51,322 nucleotides of DNA, taken from positions 1 through 51,322 of the forward strand of contig DASWJH010000011.1 in the NCBI GenBank assembly GCA_036397255.1. Reading direction: 5' to 3'. Source of the stretch: Nitrospiria bacterium. Its GTDB lineage: Bacteria; Nitrospirota; Nitrospiria; DASWJH01. A program made the translations under genes and the position numbers. The first letter of the stretch is position 1. The number at the start of each line of letters is the position of its first letter. The notes beneath the pieces were generated by a model. That model was not told the origin of the DNA, made no database searches, and saw only the letters and a list, made by a program, of their open reading frames with translations. Positions 16,278 to 25,686 of the stretch are shown here, one piece after another.

Positions 16278-17639
16278 TCACAACTTCCAGACCCATTCTT
16301 TAAAAACCTGACCTCTTTCCTCAAAATCCCGGAACATATCAAAACTGGAACACCCTGGAGAAAAAAGGATGACATCACCGGGCCGGGCCGTTTTCCAAGC
16401 CCTCTTCACCGCATCCCCCAAATCCGAAACGCGCTGACATTCGGTCTGCTTCCCCCAGGCTTTCTCCATCCGGGGGGCGGCTTCCCCAATCAGGAAACAG
16501 ACCCGAACTTTCTCCCCTACCAACGGATTCACAGAGTCGAATTCTCCCCCTTTATCCTTTCCTCCGGCAATTAATATCACTGGAGAGGAAAAACTCTCGA
16601 GGGATATCTTCAATGCCCCCATATTGGTCCCTTTTGAATCATTGATAAAACAGATCCCATTGATTTCACGGACCCGTTCCATCCGGTGGGGAAGACCCCG
16701 AAACTGTATCATCGCCTGACGGATCTCTTCTTCGGGACAATTTAAAATTTCCCCCACTGCGATGGAGGCCATCACGTTTTGAAAATTATGTTTTCCCAGC
16801 AATTGAAGATCTTTGGTATTGAGAATTTTCCGGGATTCCCCATGGAGGGTAGAGAATATTTCTCCTCCCTGACAGTAAACCCCTCGGGAGGGAATCTGAT
16901 CGAAATGAAAATAGGCCACGGAACAGGGGGTCCGTCCCGCCAGGTCCGCCACCACGGGATCGTCTCCATTGGCCACCACCCAATCACCGGAATTCATATT
17001 TTTAAAAAGACGCCCTTTTGCCGAAAAATAATCTTTAAAATGGGAGTACCGGTCCATATGATCAGGCGTCACATTCAATAAAACACCGATGAACGGATGG
17101 AATTGCTGGATGGTTTCCAGCTGAAAGCTACTGAGCTCCACCACCAACGCATCCCACATTCTTTTTTCTAAAACAGCCTCCGACAGCGGTTTTCCGAGAT
17201 TCCCTCCCACGAACACCGACCCCCACCGACGTTTTAAAAGCTCCCCAATCAGAGAGGTGGTGGTACTTTTTCCGTTGGTTCCCGTCACTGCCACCCATTG
17301 ACCGTTCAAAAAAGAGGAGGCAAACTCCACTTCTCCGCAAACGGGAATCCCTTTTTCCTTTGCCCTCAATAAAGGAGAAAGTGTAGGGGGAACTCCCGGG
17401 CTCAGAATGATCCGCTTTGCCTGAAGAAAAGTATCCATTGAATGGCCACCCAATTCCAATCGCACACCTTTTTGAGATAATTCCTCAAAAATGAACGGGT
17501 CCACAGGATGGGGTTGATGATCCGTCAGGGTTACCTTGGCCCCCATTCGGGTCAATACCCGGCAAATCGAAACCCCGCTTCTCCCCGCACCCACCACCAA
17601 AATCGGTTGCTCTTTCACAGATGGTTCATCCCAAATCAT
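16278..17639 (-). CDS. murD: UDP-N-acetylmuramoylalanine--D-glutamate ligase
   Basis: This 453-aa cytosolic Mur ligase adds D-Glu to UDP-MurNAc-L-Ala. It has a Rossmann-like domain 1 (ILVVGAGRSGVSICRVL), the ATP P-loop AVTGTNGKSTTTSLIGE (about residue 113), conserved NVTPDHMDRY, and the C-terminal ligand domain INDSKGTNMGALKISLES followed by ILIAGGKDKGGEFD. The ATG has little Shine-Dalgarno, so translation probably depends on coupling with mraY, which ends 17 bp upstream. Confidence 0.96.
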   Translation of the reverse strand: MIWDEPSVKEQPILVVGAGRSGVSICRVLTRMGAKVTLTDHQPHPVDPFIFEELSQKGVRLELGGHSMDTFLQAKRIILSPGVPPTLSPLLRAKEKGIPVCGEVEFASSFLNGQWVAVTGTNGKSTTTSLIGELLKRRWGSVFVGGNLGKPLSEAVLEKRMWDALVVELSSFQLETIQQFHPFIGVLLNVTPDHMDRYSHFKDYFSAKGRLFKNMNSGDWVVANGDDPVVADLAGRTPCSVAYFHFDQIPSRGVYCQGGEIFSTLHGESRKILNTKDLQLLGKHNFQNVMASIAVGEILNCPEEEIRQAMIQFRGLPHRMERVREINGICFINDSKGTNMGALKISLESFSSPVILIAGGKDKGGEFDSVNPLVGEKVRVCFLIGEAAPRMEKAWGKQTECQRVSDLGDAVKRAWKTARPGDVILFSPGCSSFDMFRDFEERGQVFKEWVWKL

Positions 17640-17656
17640 ATTTTTAAAAAAAACCG

Positions 17657-18733
17657 TTACCGAAGTTTCAATGTACTAAGGCTCAACAAAGCCAGAATAA
17701 TGGCAATAATCCAAAATCGAACGATGACCTTGGGTTCTTCCCACCCTTTTAATTCAAAATGATGGTGGATGGGAGCCATTAAAAAAACCCGTTTCCCCCT
17801 CGATTTATAGGAGGTCACCTGAAAGATGACCGACAAGGCTTCAATGACAAAAATACCCCCCACGAGGACCAGCAACAGTTCATGTTTGGTCATCACCGCC
17901 ACCGTTCCCAAGGCGGCCCCCAAGGGTAATGAACCCACGTCTCCCATAAAGATGGAGGCGGGATAGGTATTGAACCACAAAAAACCAAGGCTGGCCCCCA
18001 CCATGGCCCCGCAAAAGATGGCCAATTCACCAGCCCCCTCAATATGATTAATCAAAAGGTAACCCGCAAACTTTGCATGGCCCGTGACATAGGCCACGAT
18101 GGTATACGCCACCGCCGCCACCGTCACCGGGCCGATGGCCAAACCGTCTAAACCATCGGTCAGGTTCACCGCATTGGATGCGCCCACAAGGACCAAAACA
18201 ATAAAAGGAATATACAGCCATCCCAAATCGGGATTAAAGTCTTTGAAAAAAGGAACACTCAGCTGTGTCGAATATGCGGGCAGGTTATAAAGGCTCAAAC
18301 CCACCACCACCGAAATCAGAACTTGAAGGGAAAACTTGGGCCAAGGGGTCAAGCCCTCTGACTGTTTCTTGATCACTTTTCGGTAATCATCCCAAAACCC
18401 CACCAAACCGAATCCCAATGTGGCAAAGACAGTGAGCCAAATATATGGGTTGGTGAGGTCCGCCCAAAGGAGTGTGGGAATAATCACGGCAAACAGGATC
18501 ATCAGGCCCCCCATGGTCGGGGTACCGGATTTCACGTGATGAGACTTCGGCCCCTCTTGCCGAATGTTTTGACCCACGTTATATTTCTGAAGCATCCGGA
18601 TGATCCACGGACCCAACACGAAACAAATAACCAATGCGGTCAGGACCGCATAGATGGTCCGAAAGGTGATATACCGGAAAACATTGAAAATGCCATAATC
18701 GATATGAAGGGGATATAATAAATGATAAAGCAT
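17657..18733 (-). CDS. mraY: Phospho-N-acetylmuramoyl-pentapeptide transferase
   Basis: This 358-aa enzyme has about ten transmembrane helices and transfers phospho-MurNAc-pentapeptide to undecaprenyl phosphate, forming lipid I. Diagnostic motifs are [13 protein letters not shown] at the first cytoplasmic loop, [25 protein letters not shown] with the magnesium Asp, and the [14 protein letters not shown] histidine motif near the C terminus. Length matches the family exactly. It is flanked by murF and murD. Confidence 0.97.
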   Translation of the reverse strand: MLYHLLYPLHIDYGIFNVFRYITFRTIYAVLTALVICFVLGPWIIRMLQKYNVGQNIRQEGPKSHHVKSGTPTMGGLMILFAVIIPTLLWADLTNPYIWLTVFATLGFGLVGFWDDYRKVIKKQSEGLTPWPKFSLQVLISVVVGLSLYNLPAYSTQLSVPFFKDFNPDLGWLYIPFIVLVLVGASNAVNLTDGLDGLAIGPVTVAAVAYTIVAYVTGHAKFAGYLLINHIEGAGELAIFCGAMVGASLGFLWFNTYPASIFMGDVGSLPLGAALGTVAVMTKHELLLVLVGGIFVIEALSVIFQVTSYKSRGKRVFLMAPIHHHFELKGWEEPKVIVRFWIIAIILALLSLSTLKLR

Positions 18734-18781
18734 AGATGATTTTTTCCTATGGATGGATATTAAAAAAAACCCAATAGCCCG

Positions 18782-20203
18782 TTATTTTTTCAACAGCTCC
18801 TCGACAATCTCCTCCAATCGCATTTTTCGAGAGCCTTTTACCAAAACCCAATCCCCCGCCCTTAATAATCCGCTCAAATGGGTTGTCACCTCCACCCCAT
18901 GGTCCAGGGCCCACACCTTGTCAGAATCCATTCCTCCCTCAACCGCTCCCTTGGCCAATAAACGGCCCTGCTCTCCAACGGTGAAAAGAAAATCTAAACC
19001 CTGACGCCCGGTCGCACGCCCCAATTGCAGGTGAAGATCTTCTGATTCTGCTCCCAACTCCAACATATCCCCCAAAACCGCAATCCCACGGCCGGGCCCT
19101 TTTAAACGTACCAATGTCTCAAGGGCGTATTTCATCGAATCCGGATTGGCATTGTAGGCATCATTGATCACCCAAATTCCCGCGGGGGTGGGGTGCACTT
19201 CCATCCGCATCTTCATTCCCGAAAATCCTTCCAAACCCCTTTTGATTTCATCAAGGGAAAAACCAAGGCCAATGGCAACGGCAGAAGCAGCCAAGGCATT
19301 GAGGATATGATGGTGGCCAAAAAGCGGAAGGGAAACGGAAACCTCCCCCTCCCTGGTTTTCAACCGGAATATTTCTCCCCGCTGAGGATCAAACCCCATC
19401 GCCTGCCCTGAAACATCGGCCACCCTGTCTAACCCGAACGAAATTATTTTGATTCCCCGGGTTTTCATCACCAACCCGGTGATATAGGGATCATTCAGAT
19501 TATGGGCAAATAGGGAACCGGATTTTAAAGCCTCTAATAGTTCTCCTTTGGCTTGGGCCACCCCCTCTAAGGATCCCAAAGCTTGCAGGTGGGCTGGGCC
19601 GATATTGGTAATCACCCCCAATTCGGGTTGAGCCATTTCACACAGGCGGGTGAGCTCCCCCCGACCACTGATTCCCATCTCGGAAACCGCCGCTTGATGG
19701 GAGGGGTCTAATTTTAAAAGGGTCAACGGAACGCCGATATGGTTATTCAGATTTCCAACGTTTTTTAATACATGCCAACGCCCTTGGAGAATGGAAGCGA
19801 TCAACTCTTTGGTTGTACTTTTCCCGTTGCTTCCCGTCACGGCGACCAGGGGAAGGTCAAATTGCCTCCGGTGAGCTGAGGCCAAATCTTGAAGGCCCCG
19901 CAGTGTATCGTTCACACCGATGACAAAACCCCTGATTTGTGAAAGCCATTCCCCCATCGAATAAAAACGGTCGGTTTGTATGACTACGCCATGGGCCCCC
20001 TTATCCACGGCCTCTTTCACAAAAGAATGCCCATCAAAGCGTTCACCCTGAAGGGCAAAATATAAGGCCCCGGGTTCCAAGGTTCTCGTATCGATAGAAA
20101 CACCCAAACAGGTCTGCCCTCCATCCTTCAGGAGAATTCCCCCGGTTGCGGAAACCATTTGATGTGTATTGAGAGAAATTCCTTTTTTCACCAATCCTTC
20201 CAT
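18782..20203 (-). CDS. murF: UDP-MurNAc-tripeptide--D-alanyl-D-alanine ligase
   Basis: This 473-aa cytosolic Mur ligase adds D-Ala-D-Ala (made by Ddl) to UDP-MurNAc-tripeptide. It shows VSIDTRTLEPGALYFALQGE at the N-terminal substrate domain, the P-loop VTGSNGKSTTKELIAS (about residue 122), NIGPAHLQALGS and the C-terminal INDAYNANPDSMKYALETL. Its ATG directly abuts the murE stop codon, so the two are coupled. Confidence 0.96.
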   Translation of the reverse strand: MEGLVKKGISLNTHQMVSATGGILLKDGGQTCLGVSIDTRTLEPGALYFALQGERFDGHSFVKEAVDKGAHGVVIQTDRFYSMGEWLSQIRGFVIGVNDTLRGLQDLASAHRRQFDLPLVAVTGSNGKSTTKELIASILQGRWHVLKNVGNLNNHIGVPLTLLKLDPSHQAAVSEMGISGRGELTRLCEMAQPELGVITNIGPAHLQALGSLEGVAQAKGELLEALKSGSLFAHNLNDPYITGLVMKTRGIKIISFGLDRVADVSGQAMGFDPQRGEIFRLKTREGEVSVSLPLFGHHHILNALAASAVAIGLGFSLDEIKRGLEGFSGMKMRMEVHPTPAGIWVINDAYNANPDSMKYALETLVRLKGPGRGIAVLGDMLELGAESEDLHLQLGRATGRQGLDFLFTVGEQGRLLAKGAVEGGMDSDKVWALDHGVEVTTHLSGLLRAGDWVLVKGSRKMRLEEIVEELLKK

Positions 20204-21745
20204 TTATAATCCGGCCACTCTGGTTTTGACTAACCGTTTTCGAATCATTTCCCGACAGACTTCCCGGTCATCAAAATGTCTCCGCTCATTTCCAATAATC
20301 TGGTAATCCTCATGGCCCTTTCCGGCCACCACCACCAAATCCCCGGGACCGGCCATGGCAATGGCCCTCTCAATCGCTTCGCGGCGATCCGGAAGAGTCC
20401 AAAATGCCTGCATCCGCAATTGTTTTCCCTGAACTTGAAGCAACCCTTTTTCGATATCCGATAAGATGGTCAAAGGGTCCTCGGTTCTGGGATTATCCGA
20501 CGTCAAAAATACCACATCGCTCCATTCTGCGGCCACCCTCCCCATGGAGGGTCGTTTGGAGCGGTCCCGATCTCCACCGCAACCGAACACGGTAATCAAA
20601 CGCCTTTTTTTCAAAGTCGCCGCAGTACTGAGGAGACGAAATAGGGCATCTTCGGTATGGGCATAGTCCACAATAACCCCAAACCCCTGTCCCTCATCCA
20701 CTTTTTCAAATCTCCCTGGAACATGGGTCACCTTCTCAATCCCTTTTTGGATAGATGAAATGGAACAGCCCATGAGGAGACCCGTCCCTACCGCAGCCAG
20801 AATATTATAAATATTGTGTCGGCCCACCAACTGGGACGTGACGGGAAAATCCCCCTCGGGGGTCCGGGTGGTAAAAGAAACCCCCTTCCAATCCATCTGA
20901 ACCTGGTCGCTTTTAATATCAGCGGGAAGGTCAATGGCGTAGGTCAACACACTGCGGGAGGTTTCCCCATGAATCCGCTCAAAACAAGGATCGTCCACGT
21001 TTAACAGCGCTCTTCCTTCCCGTTGGGCTGATCCAGTGGATTCTAACCGGTCTTTAAAAAGCCGCATCTTGGACTGAAAATATTCTTCAAGGGTTCCATG
21101 AAAATCCAGGTGATCTTGAGTGAAATTGGTAAAAATGGCCACTTCAAATTCGCAGCCCCATACACGATCCAATGCCAAGGCATGAGAGGATACCTCCATC
21201 ACCACTGCCTTCATCTTTTTTTGAACCATTTTTGAAAGAAGGCGATGCAGTTCAACAGGCTCCGGTGTGGTATGGGACATCGGAAGAGTCGCCTCTCCGA
21301 TTCGACAATGGATCGATCCGATTAAACCCGTAGGTATTCCCTCGGCTTCGGTGATTGAATGAATCAAAAAAGAGGTGGTGGTTTTTCCGTTGGTCCCCGT
21401 AATGCCGATGAGGCGCAATCGTTTGGAGGGTTCGGAGAAAAAACGGCTGGCAAGAAGGGCCAGGGATTTTCGGGTGCTGGAAACCACGATCTGATTTCGA
21501 TTGGGTGAGGCGGCCAAAGGAGGATTAGCTCCACCCTTCCCTTTTTCCATTACCGCCCCAATAGCACCTTTCTTATAAGCCTCGTTGACATACCGGTGCC
21601 CATCGTTTTGTAATCCCTGGACAGCCACGAAAAGAAAACCAGGACCCACTTCCCGGGAATCGAAGGTCACCCCTTTGACCTCCACATCCTCAAAGGCTTT
21701 CCAATCCAAAAACTCAATCCCATGGAATAACTGTTTGAGCGTCAT
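20204..21745 (-). CDS. murE: UDP-MurNAc-L-Ala-D-Glu--meso-diaminopimelate ligase
   Basis: This 513-aa cytosolic Mur ligase adds the third stem amino acid. Motifs are GVTFDSREVGPGFLFVAVQG, the P-loop GITGTNGKTTTSFLIHS, and FTNFTQDHLDFHGTLEEYF. The specificity motif is D417-N-P-R, the signature for meso-diaminopimelate rather than lysine, which agrees with the dap genes at 35-41 kb. Its ATG overlaps the ftsI stop codon by four bases (ATGA). Assignment firm. Confidence 0.97.
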   Translation of the reverse strand: MTLKQLFHGIEFLDWKAFEDVEVKGVTFDSREVGPGFLFVAVQGLQNDGHRYVNEAYKKGAIGAVMEKGKGGANPPLAASPNRNQIVVSSTRKSLALLASRFFSEPSKRLRLIGITGTNGKTTTSFLIHSITEAEGIPTGLIGSIHCRIGEATLPMSHTTPEPVELHRLLSKMVQKKMKAVVMEVSSHALALDRVWGCEFEVAIFTNFTQDHLDFHGTLEEYFQSKMRLFKDRLESTGSAQREGRALLNVDDPCFERIHGETSRSVLTYAIDLPADIKSDQVQMDWKGVSFTTRTPEGDFPVTSQLVGRHNIYNILAAVGTGLLMGCSISSIQKGIEKVTHVPGRFEKVDEGQGFGVIVDYAHTEDALFRLLSTAATLKKRRLITVFGCGGDRDRSKRPSMGRVAAEWSDVVFLTSDNPRTEDPLTILSDIEKGLLQVQGKQLRMQAFWTLPDRREAIERAIAMAGPGDLVVVAGKGHEDYQIIGNERRHFDDREVCREMIRKRLVKTRVAGL

Positions 21746-23466
21746 TTTTGAGATACCAAAAGAAAGTTTTCTTTTCCCTCGGGCATAACCCCCATGTAAG
21801 AGAGAGTTTGTTCGGCGATACGTTTAAAAACTGGGGCGGCAACGGTCCCTCCCCAGTGAACCCCTTTGGGCTCATCCAATACAACATAAATGATGACTCT
21901 GGGATGATCCGCGGGAACAAACCCGATAAACGAACTGATGACCTTCCCTCGCGAATACCGACCGGTGGAAGGGTCCACCTTTTGGGCCGTTCCCGTTTTT
22001 CCCGCAACTTCATAACCTCCGAAAGCGGCCAGTTCCCCGGTTCCATCCCCCTGAACCACCCCTTTCAGAATACGGGTCATGCTACGGGCTGTTTTTTCCG
22101 AAATCACCCGGCGGGACAAAGGATAAGAAAAATTTAAAAGGGAATTTCCCTCCTCGTCTCTAATTTCTGAAACCAAATGAGGTTGAGGCAGCCAACCCCC
22201 GTTGGCAATGACTGAGGCCGATCCAATGACCTGAAGTGCGGTCACCCCCACTTCCTGGCCCATGGCCATGGAGGCCAATGAGCGGCCGGACCACTGGGAA
22301 GGCGGATGAACAACACCCGCCACTTCCCCATTCAAATCGATATCGGTTTTTTTTCCAAAACCAAATGCTTTCACATATTGATACAGTTTTTGGTTTCCCA
22401 ACCGGTTAGCCACCTTGAATATTCCGATATTGCTTGATTTTTGAAGAACCTCTTCAAAGGTTAAAATACCGTGGGGCTCGTGGTCATGCAAAAAACCACT
22501 CCCCACACGAAGGGCTCCATTTTCACAATCAATGGGCTCCCCCAGAGAAACCAAACCCTCTTCGAGGGCGGCGGCCGCGGCAACAATTTTAAAGGTGGAA
22601 CCGGGTTCATAGAGGTCAGTGATGGCCCGGTTCCTCCAATCGGACGGTTCATGTCTCCCAACATGGTTGGGGTTGAATTGGGGCCGGACCGATAAGGAAA
22701 GGATCCCTCCGGTATAAGGGTCCATGGCGATCACCACCCCCCCCTTCGCTGAGGTTTCCTCGATGGCCCGATCCAACTCCCGATCACTGATGAATTGGAT
22801 CACCTCGTCCAGTGTCAGAACGATATCTTTCCCTCTGGAAGGTTGTGCGTAAACCAGATCCTTTGGAAAAACGAAACCTCCCAGCGCATCCCGTTCCAAA
22901 ACCACCCACCCCTTTTCCCCCTTTAAGAATTCATCATATCGAAGTTCAAGGCCTTCCAACCCGTTATTATCGACCCCGGCGAACCCTAAAACATGGGACA
23001 TCAAAGTCCGTTTGGGATAAAACCGCCGACTCTCCATCAAAAAACCGATTCCATTTAAATCAAGCTTTTGAACTTTCTCGGCCAAGGAAGGATCCATTTT
23101 CCGTTCAATCCAAACAAAACTTTTCTCACCTTTTATACGTTTCTTCAATTGAGATGGGTCCTTGCCCAAAAGACGGCCAAGTTTTTTTGCTGTTTGAGAG
23201 GGGTTATGCACATGTCCTGGGGTACTGAAAACGGAGGGAAGCTCAAGATTGACGGCCAGAACGCGGCCTTTTCGATCAAAGATCGTTCCCCGCTCGCCTT
23301 CAATCATGATGGTTTTTTGCCGCTGTTTCTCTGCCCGATCGGCCAAGGATGATGCATGAACCACTTGGAGAAAAAACAGCCGGATACCAATGATCAAAAA
23401 TCCCGCAATCAAAACCAATGAAAGGATTAAAATGCGAGTTTTTGGCCCACCGGATTTACGAGTCAT
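21742..23466 (-). CDS. ftsI: Septal peptidoglycan transpeptidase FtsI (PBP3)
   Basis: This class B penicillin-binding protein cross-links septal peptidoglycan together with FtsW. It has one N-terminal membrane helix (about 12-34), the class B N-terminal domain (GERGTIFDRKGRVLAVNLE) and a C-terminal transpeptidase domain with active-site motifs STFK, SSN and KTG, in that order. There is no PASTA domain, so it is FtsI rather than SpoVD-type. I set the start at the ATG 23464-23466, which has GAGGA 8 nt upstream; a TTG two codons earlier is also open. Confidence 0.96.
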   Translation of the reverse strand: MTRKSGGPKTRILILSLVLIAGFLIIGIRLFFLQVVHASSLADRAEKQRQKTIMIEGERGTIFDRKGRVLAVNLELPSVFSTPGHVHNPSQTAKKLGRLLGKDPSQLKKRIKGEKSFVWIERKMDPSLAEKVQKLDLNGIGFLMESRRFYPKRTLMSHVLGFAGVDNNGLEGLELRYDEFLKGEKGWVVLERDALGGFVFPKDLVYAQPSRGKDIVLTLDEVIQFISDRELDRAIEETSAKGGVVIAMDPYTGGILSLSVRPQFNPNHVGRHEPSDWRNRAITDLYEPGSTFKIVAAAAALEEGLVSLGEPIDCENGALRVGSGFLHDHEPHGILTFEEVLQKSSNIGIFKVANRLGNQKLYQYVKAFGFGKKTDIDLNGEVAGVVHPPSQWSGRSLASMAMGQEVGVTALQVIGSASVIANGGWLPQPHLVSEIRDEEGNSLLNFSYPLSRRVISEKTARSMTRILKGVVQGDGTGELAAFGGYEVAGKTGTAQKVDPSTGRYSRGKVISSFIGFVPADHPRVIIYVVLDEPKGVHWGGTVAAPVFKRIAEQTLSYMGVMPEGKENFLLVSQK

Positions 23467-23514
23467 GTTCAACGTCCTCTTTTATACAAATATACAAAGG
23501 AGGATGGAGTCAAT

Positions 23515-23886
23515 TTACCAAAACATCCCTGCCCGATTAGGCGTTTTTCCTTCTGCCACCCATATTTTGGGAATAACTTCCGGATCTCGGGGTTCTTTCG
23601 AGTCGGAGTGGGGAACCCGTTTGACCAAGATAACGTCCTTATCAGACGGGTAACCCATTCCAAGGGTTGAAATCGCAATCCGTTCGATCCGATCAAGGGA
23701 ACTCAAGTGCTCGGTTTCAATCAATAAAGCTTGATGAATTTTTCGAACTTTTTTATATTCTTTTTGAAGGTGCTGGATTTGGTAACCCAAATCAATGACT
23801 TGGGCTTGGTACCACACATAAAGGATGAGCGACATGACCATCAAAACACCCACCACAAAAAATTTTCCTAAAGAAGACTTTTTCAA
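23515..23886 (-). CDS. ftsL: Cell division protein FtsL
   Basis: This is a small bitopic protein with a short basic N terminus, one transmembrane helix (VVGVLMVMSLILYVWYQAQV) and a periplasmic leucine-zipper coiled coil (QIQHLQKEYKKVRKIHQALL region) followed by DRIERIAISTLGM, the usual FtsL/FtsB-type ending. It recruits and activates FtsW/FtsI with FtsB and FtsQ. Identification rests mainly on size, topology and the position between rsmH and ftsI, since FtsL sequence is poorly conserved. The open frame begins with GTG at 23955, but that would overlap rsmH by 62 bp. I prefer the TTG at 23884-23886, with AGGA 5 nt upstream and just after the rsmH stop; the start remains uncertain. Confidence 0.85.
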   Translation of the reverse strand: MKKSSLGKFFVVGVLMVMSLILYVWYQAQVIDLGYQIQHLQKEYKKVRKIHQALLIETEHLSSLDRIERIAISTLGMGYPSDKDVILVKRVPHSDSKEPRDPEVIPKIWVAEGKTPNRAGMFW

Positions 23887-23893
23887 CAGGATC

Positions 23894-24850
23894 CTACTTT
23901 TTTTCAGCCACACGAAGTTTCGCACTCCGGGACCGAGGGTTCTGATGAATTTCACTGGATCCGGGCCTTACGGGTTTTCGGGTGATCACCCTTAAGCGGC
24001 TGACCTGACCACAGACACATTCCGGAAAATCAGGCGGACATTGGCACACTTGCTCATTCCGACGGAAAATCTCCTTTACCGTGCGGTCTTCCAATGAGTG
24101 GTAAGAGATCACACAAAAGCGCGCCCCGACTCTCAGCCGGTTTATTCCCTCTTGAAGGACCTGGTTTAATTGCTCTAGTTCACCATTAACCATAATCCTA
24201 AGGGCTTGAAAGGTTTGGGTTGCCGGATGAATTCGCTTGCGGCGGGCCCGTGGGGGGATGGCACTACGGACAATTTCGGCCAATTGAAGGGTTCGATCCA
24301 GTCTTCCCTTTTGTCGTGTTTTCACAATGGCCCGGGCAATGGATCTGGCCCACCGCTCCTCCCCGTACCGCCAAAACAGTCGGGAAAGATCTCTTTCAGA
24401 CAGGTCATTAACCAAATCAGAGGCAGACACGGAGGTATTGGGATCCATGCGCATGTCCAAGGGCCCATCCCATTTAAAACTGAATCCCCGGGCGGGGTCA
24501 TCCAGTTGGTTGGAAGATACCCCTAAATCCAAGAGAATTCCATCGACCTGATCCCACCCTTCGGCCTGAAGAAACTCTTTCATTTGGATAAAATTTCCCT
24601 GTCTCAGCAACAGTCTTTCTCCAAAACCCTCTAACCGTTGCCCAACCCTTGCAATGGCCTCCGGGTCCTGATCAATTCCCAGGACCCTTCCCCCCGGTCC
24701 GGTGGCTTCAAGAATGGCTTCTGTATGGCCCCCCTCCCCCAGGGTGCCGTCCACATAAAGTCCACCGGAGAGACAAACCAAGCCGTCTATCACTTCCCTT
24801 TTCAAAACAGGAATATGGCCCATTTTTTCCAGTAATAACGCAGAGGACAT
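23894..24850 (-). CDS. rsmH: 16S rRNA (cytosine1402-N4)-methyltransferase
   Basis: This SAM-dependent methyltransferase (MraW) modifies C1402 of 16S rRNA in the P site. The family start GHIPVLKREVIDGL is followed by the SAM motif YVDGTLGEGGHTEAILEA, then ILLDLGVSSNQLDDPARGFS and HSLEDRTVKEIFRR near the C terminus. Possible starts are GTG 24859, ATG 24850 and ATG 24823; none has a strong Shine-Dalgarno, and the last gives the tightest family N terminus. The gene is second in the operon after mraZ, the near-universal arrangement. Confidence 0.95.
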   Translation of the reverse strand: MSSALLLEKMGHIPVLKREVIDGLVCLSGGLYVDGTLGEGGHTEAILEATGPGGRVLGIDQDPEAIARVGQRLEGFGERLLLRQGNFIQMKEFLQAEGWDQVDGILLDLGVSSNQLDDPARGFSFKWDGPLDMRMDPNTSVSASDLVNDLSERDLSRLFWRYGEERWARSIARAIVKTRQKGRLDRTLQLAEIVRSAIPPRARRKRIHPATQTFQALRIMVNGELEQLNQVLQEGINRLRVGARFCVISYHSLEDRTVKEIFRRNEQVCQCPPDFPECVCGQVSRLRVITRKPVRPGSSEIHQNPRSRSAKLRVAEKK

Positions 24851-24918
24851 CGTGCCCACAAAAAAGTTGAAAACTCAAATTCACATCAGGGTATTCATTA
24901 AAGAATTGAAATAAACTA

Positions 24919-25362
24919 TTACAAACCCAACCCGGCCAGGGTTGTTCCGATCTTCTCAAAATTCTGAGAAATCGCCGCTTCCTTTTGTTCCCAGCGTTCA
25001 GGGTTCCACAACTCAAACTTACTATCCACACCGATAACCACAACCTGTTTCCGGAGTGAAGCATGCTCGCGCAGTCCGGGGGAAATTAGAATACGTCCTT
25101 GTCGATCAAGGGGACATTCATCTGCTCGGGAATAAGAAAAACGCATAAATTCCTTAACTTCTTTTTGCATATTAGGGGCTTGTTTCGTCCGGTCAACAAA
25201 CAAACGCCACTCTTCGGTGGGAAAGGCCACCAGGCAATGGTCGATATCTGCCGTAACCACCAGGCCCTCTTCATACTTTTCCTTCAGAATTTCCCGAAAC
25301 CGAACCGGAACACTCAGCCGACCCTTGGAATCAATCGTGTGTTGAAACCGCCCGAGAAACAT
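24919..25362 (-). CDS. mraZ: Transcriptional regulator MraZ
   Basis: This 147-aa protein has two tandem SpoVT/AbrB-like (MraZ) domains, each with the DxxxR signature: IDSKGRLSVPVRFRE (about 10-24) and LDRQGRILISPGLREHA (about 85-101). MraZ forms an oligomeric ring and binds GTGGG direct repeats upstream of its own operon, repressing dcw transcription. Such repeats are present here (25386-25410), just downstream of the promoter. It is the first gene of the dcw block. Confidence 0.96.
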   Translation of the reverse strand: MFLGRFQHTIDSKGRLSVPVRFREILKEKYEEGLVVTADIDHCLVAFPTEEWRLFVDRTKQAPNMQKEVKEFMRFSYSRADECPLDRQGRILISPGLREHASLRKQVVVIGVDSKFELWNPERWEQKEAAISQNFEKIGTTLAGLGL

Positions 25363-25385
25363 TAATCCACTCCATGAAAATATTT

Positions 25386-25410
25386 ACCATTTCATCCCAC
25401 TTCATCCCAC
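25386..25410 (-). promoter_or_regulatory. MraZ operator (GTGGG direct repeats)
   Basis: On the minus strand two perfect GTGGGATGAA units (cores at 25406-25410 and 25396-25400) and one degenerate unit (ATGGT, 25386-25390) are spaced exactly 10 bp apart. This is the known layout of MraZ sites. They lie from about +5 to +30 relative to the expected start of transcription, a repressor position, and 24 bp upstream of the mraZ ATG. Confidence 0.85.
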
Positions 25411-25421
25411 TTCAAGGGGGG

Positions 25422-25449
25422 ATTATACTCCCCGTTCAAAACAAGTCAA
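25422..25449 (-). promoter_or_regulatory. Sigma-70-type promoter of the mraZ/dcw operon
   Basis: On the minus strand TTGACT (25444-25449) is separated by 16 bp from a perfect TATAAT (25422-25427). The expected transcription start is near 25415, immediately before the MraZ repeats. It is the best promoter in the window and drives the division block. Confidence 0.85.
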
Positions 25450-25574
25450 GAAAAAAAGGAACCAGGTCATTGAAAATATTTCATTTTTCAAGTGGGATGA
25501 AATTAAATATGCCAACCCCCCATCCATGGGGGTTCCTCCCTTGAAAGCCACAACCTGATGGAATACCCTATTTC

Positions 25575-25604
25575 TTGACACCTTTTAAAAAATTTTAGTA
25601 TCAT
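25575..25604 (+). promoter_or_regulatory. Promoter of the dsrE-dsrF-dsrH-like genes
   Basis: A perfect TTGACA (25575-25580) is followed after 18 bp by TATCAT (25599-25604). The predicted start is about 75 nt upstream of the first ATG at 25687. Confidence 0.65.
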
Positions 25605-25686
25605 TACAAACAAAGGGAAGATCTTCGAAAAATACCCCAAAATAATCTGCTAAAATCTTGCCACCCCTACCATCATCGGAGCCATC

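Larger units (their letters stand above)
25363..25686. other. 324-bp divergent control region between mraZ and the dsrE-like gene
   Basis: This spacer contains the dcw promoter and MraZ operator on the minus strand, a lone extra GTGGGATGAA unit in the opposite orientation (25492-25501), and a promoter for the sulfur-relay genes on the plus strand (25575-25604). The rest is AT-rich with no gene. Confidence 0.7.
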
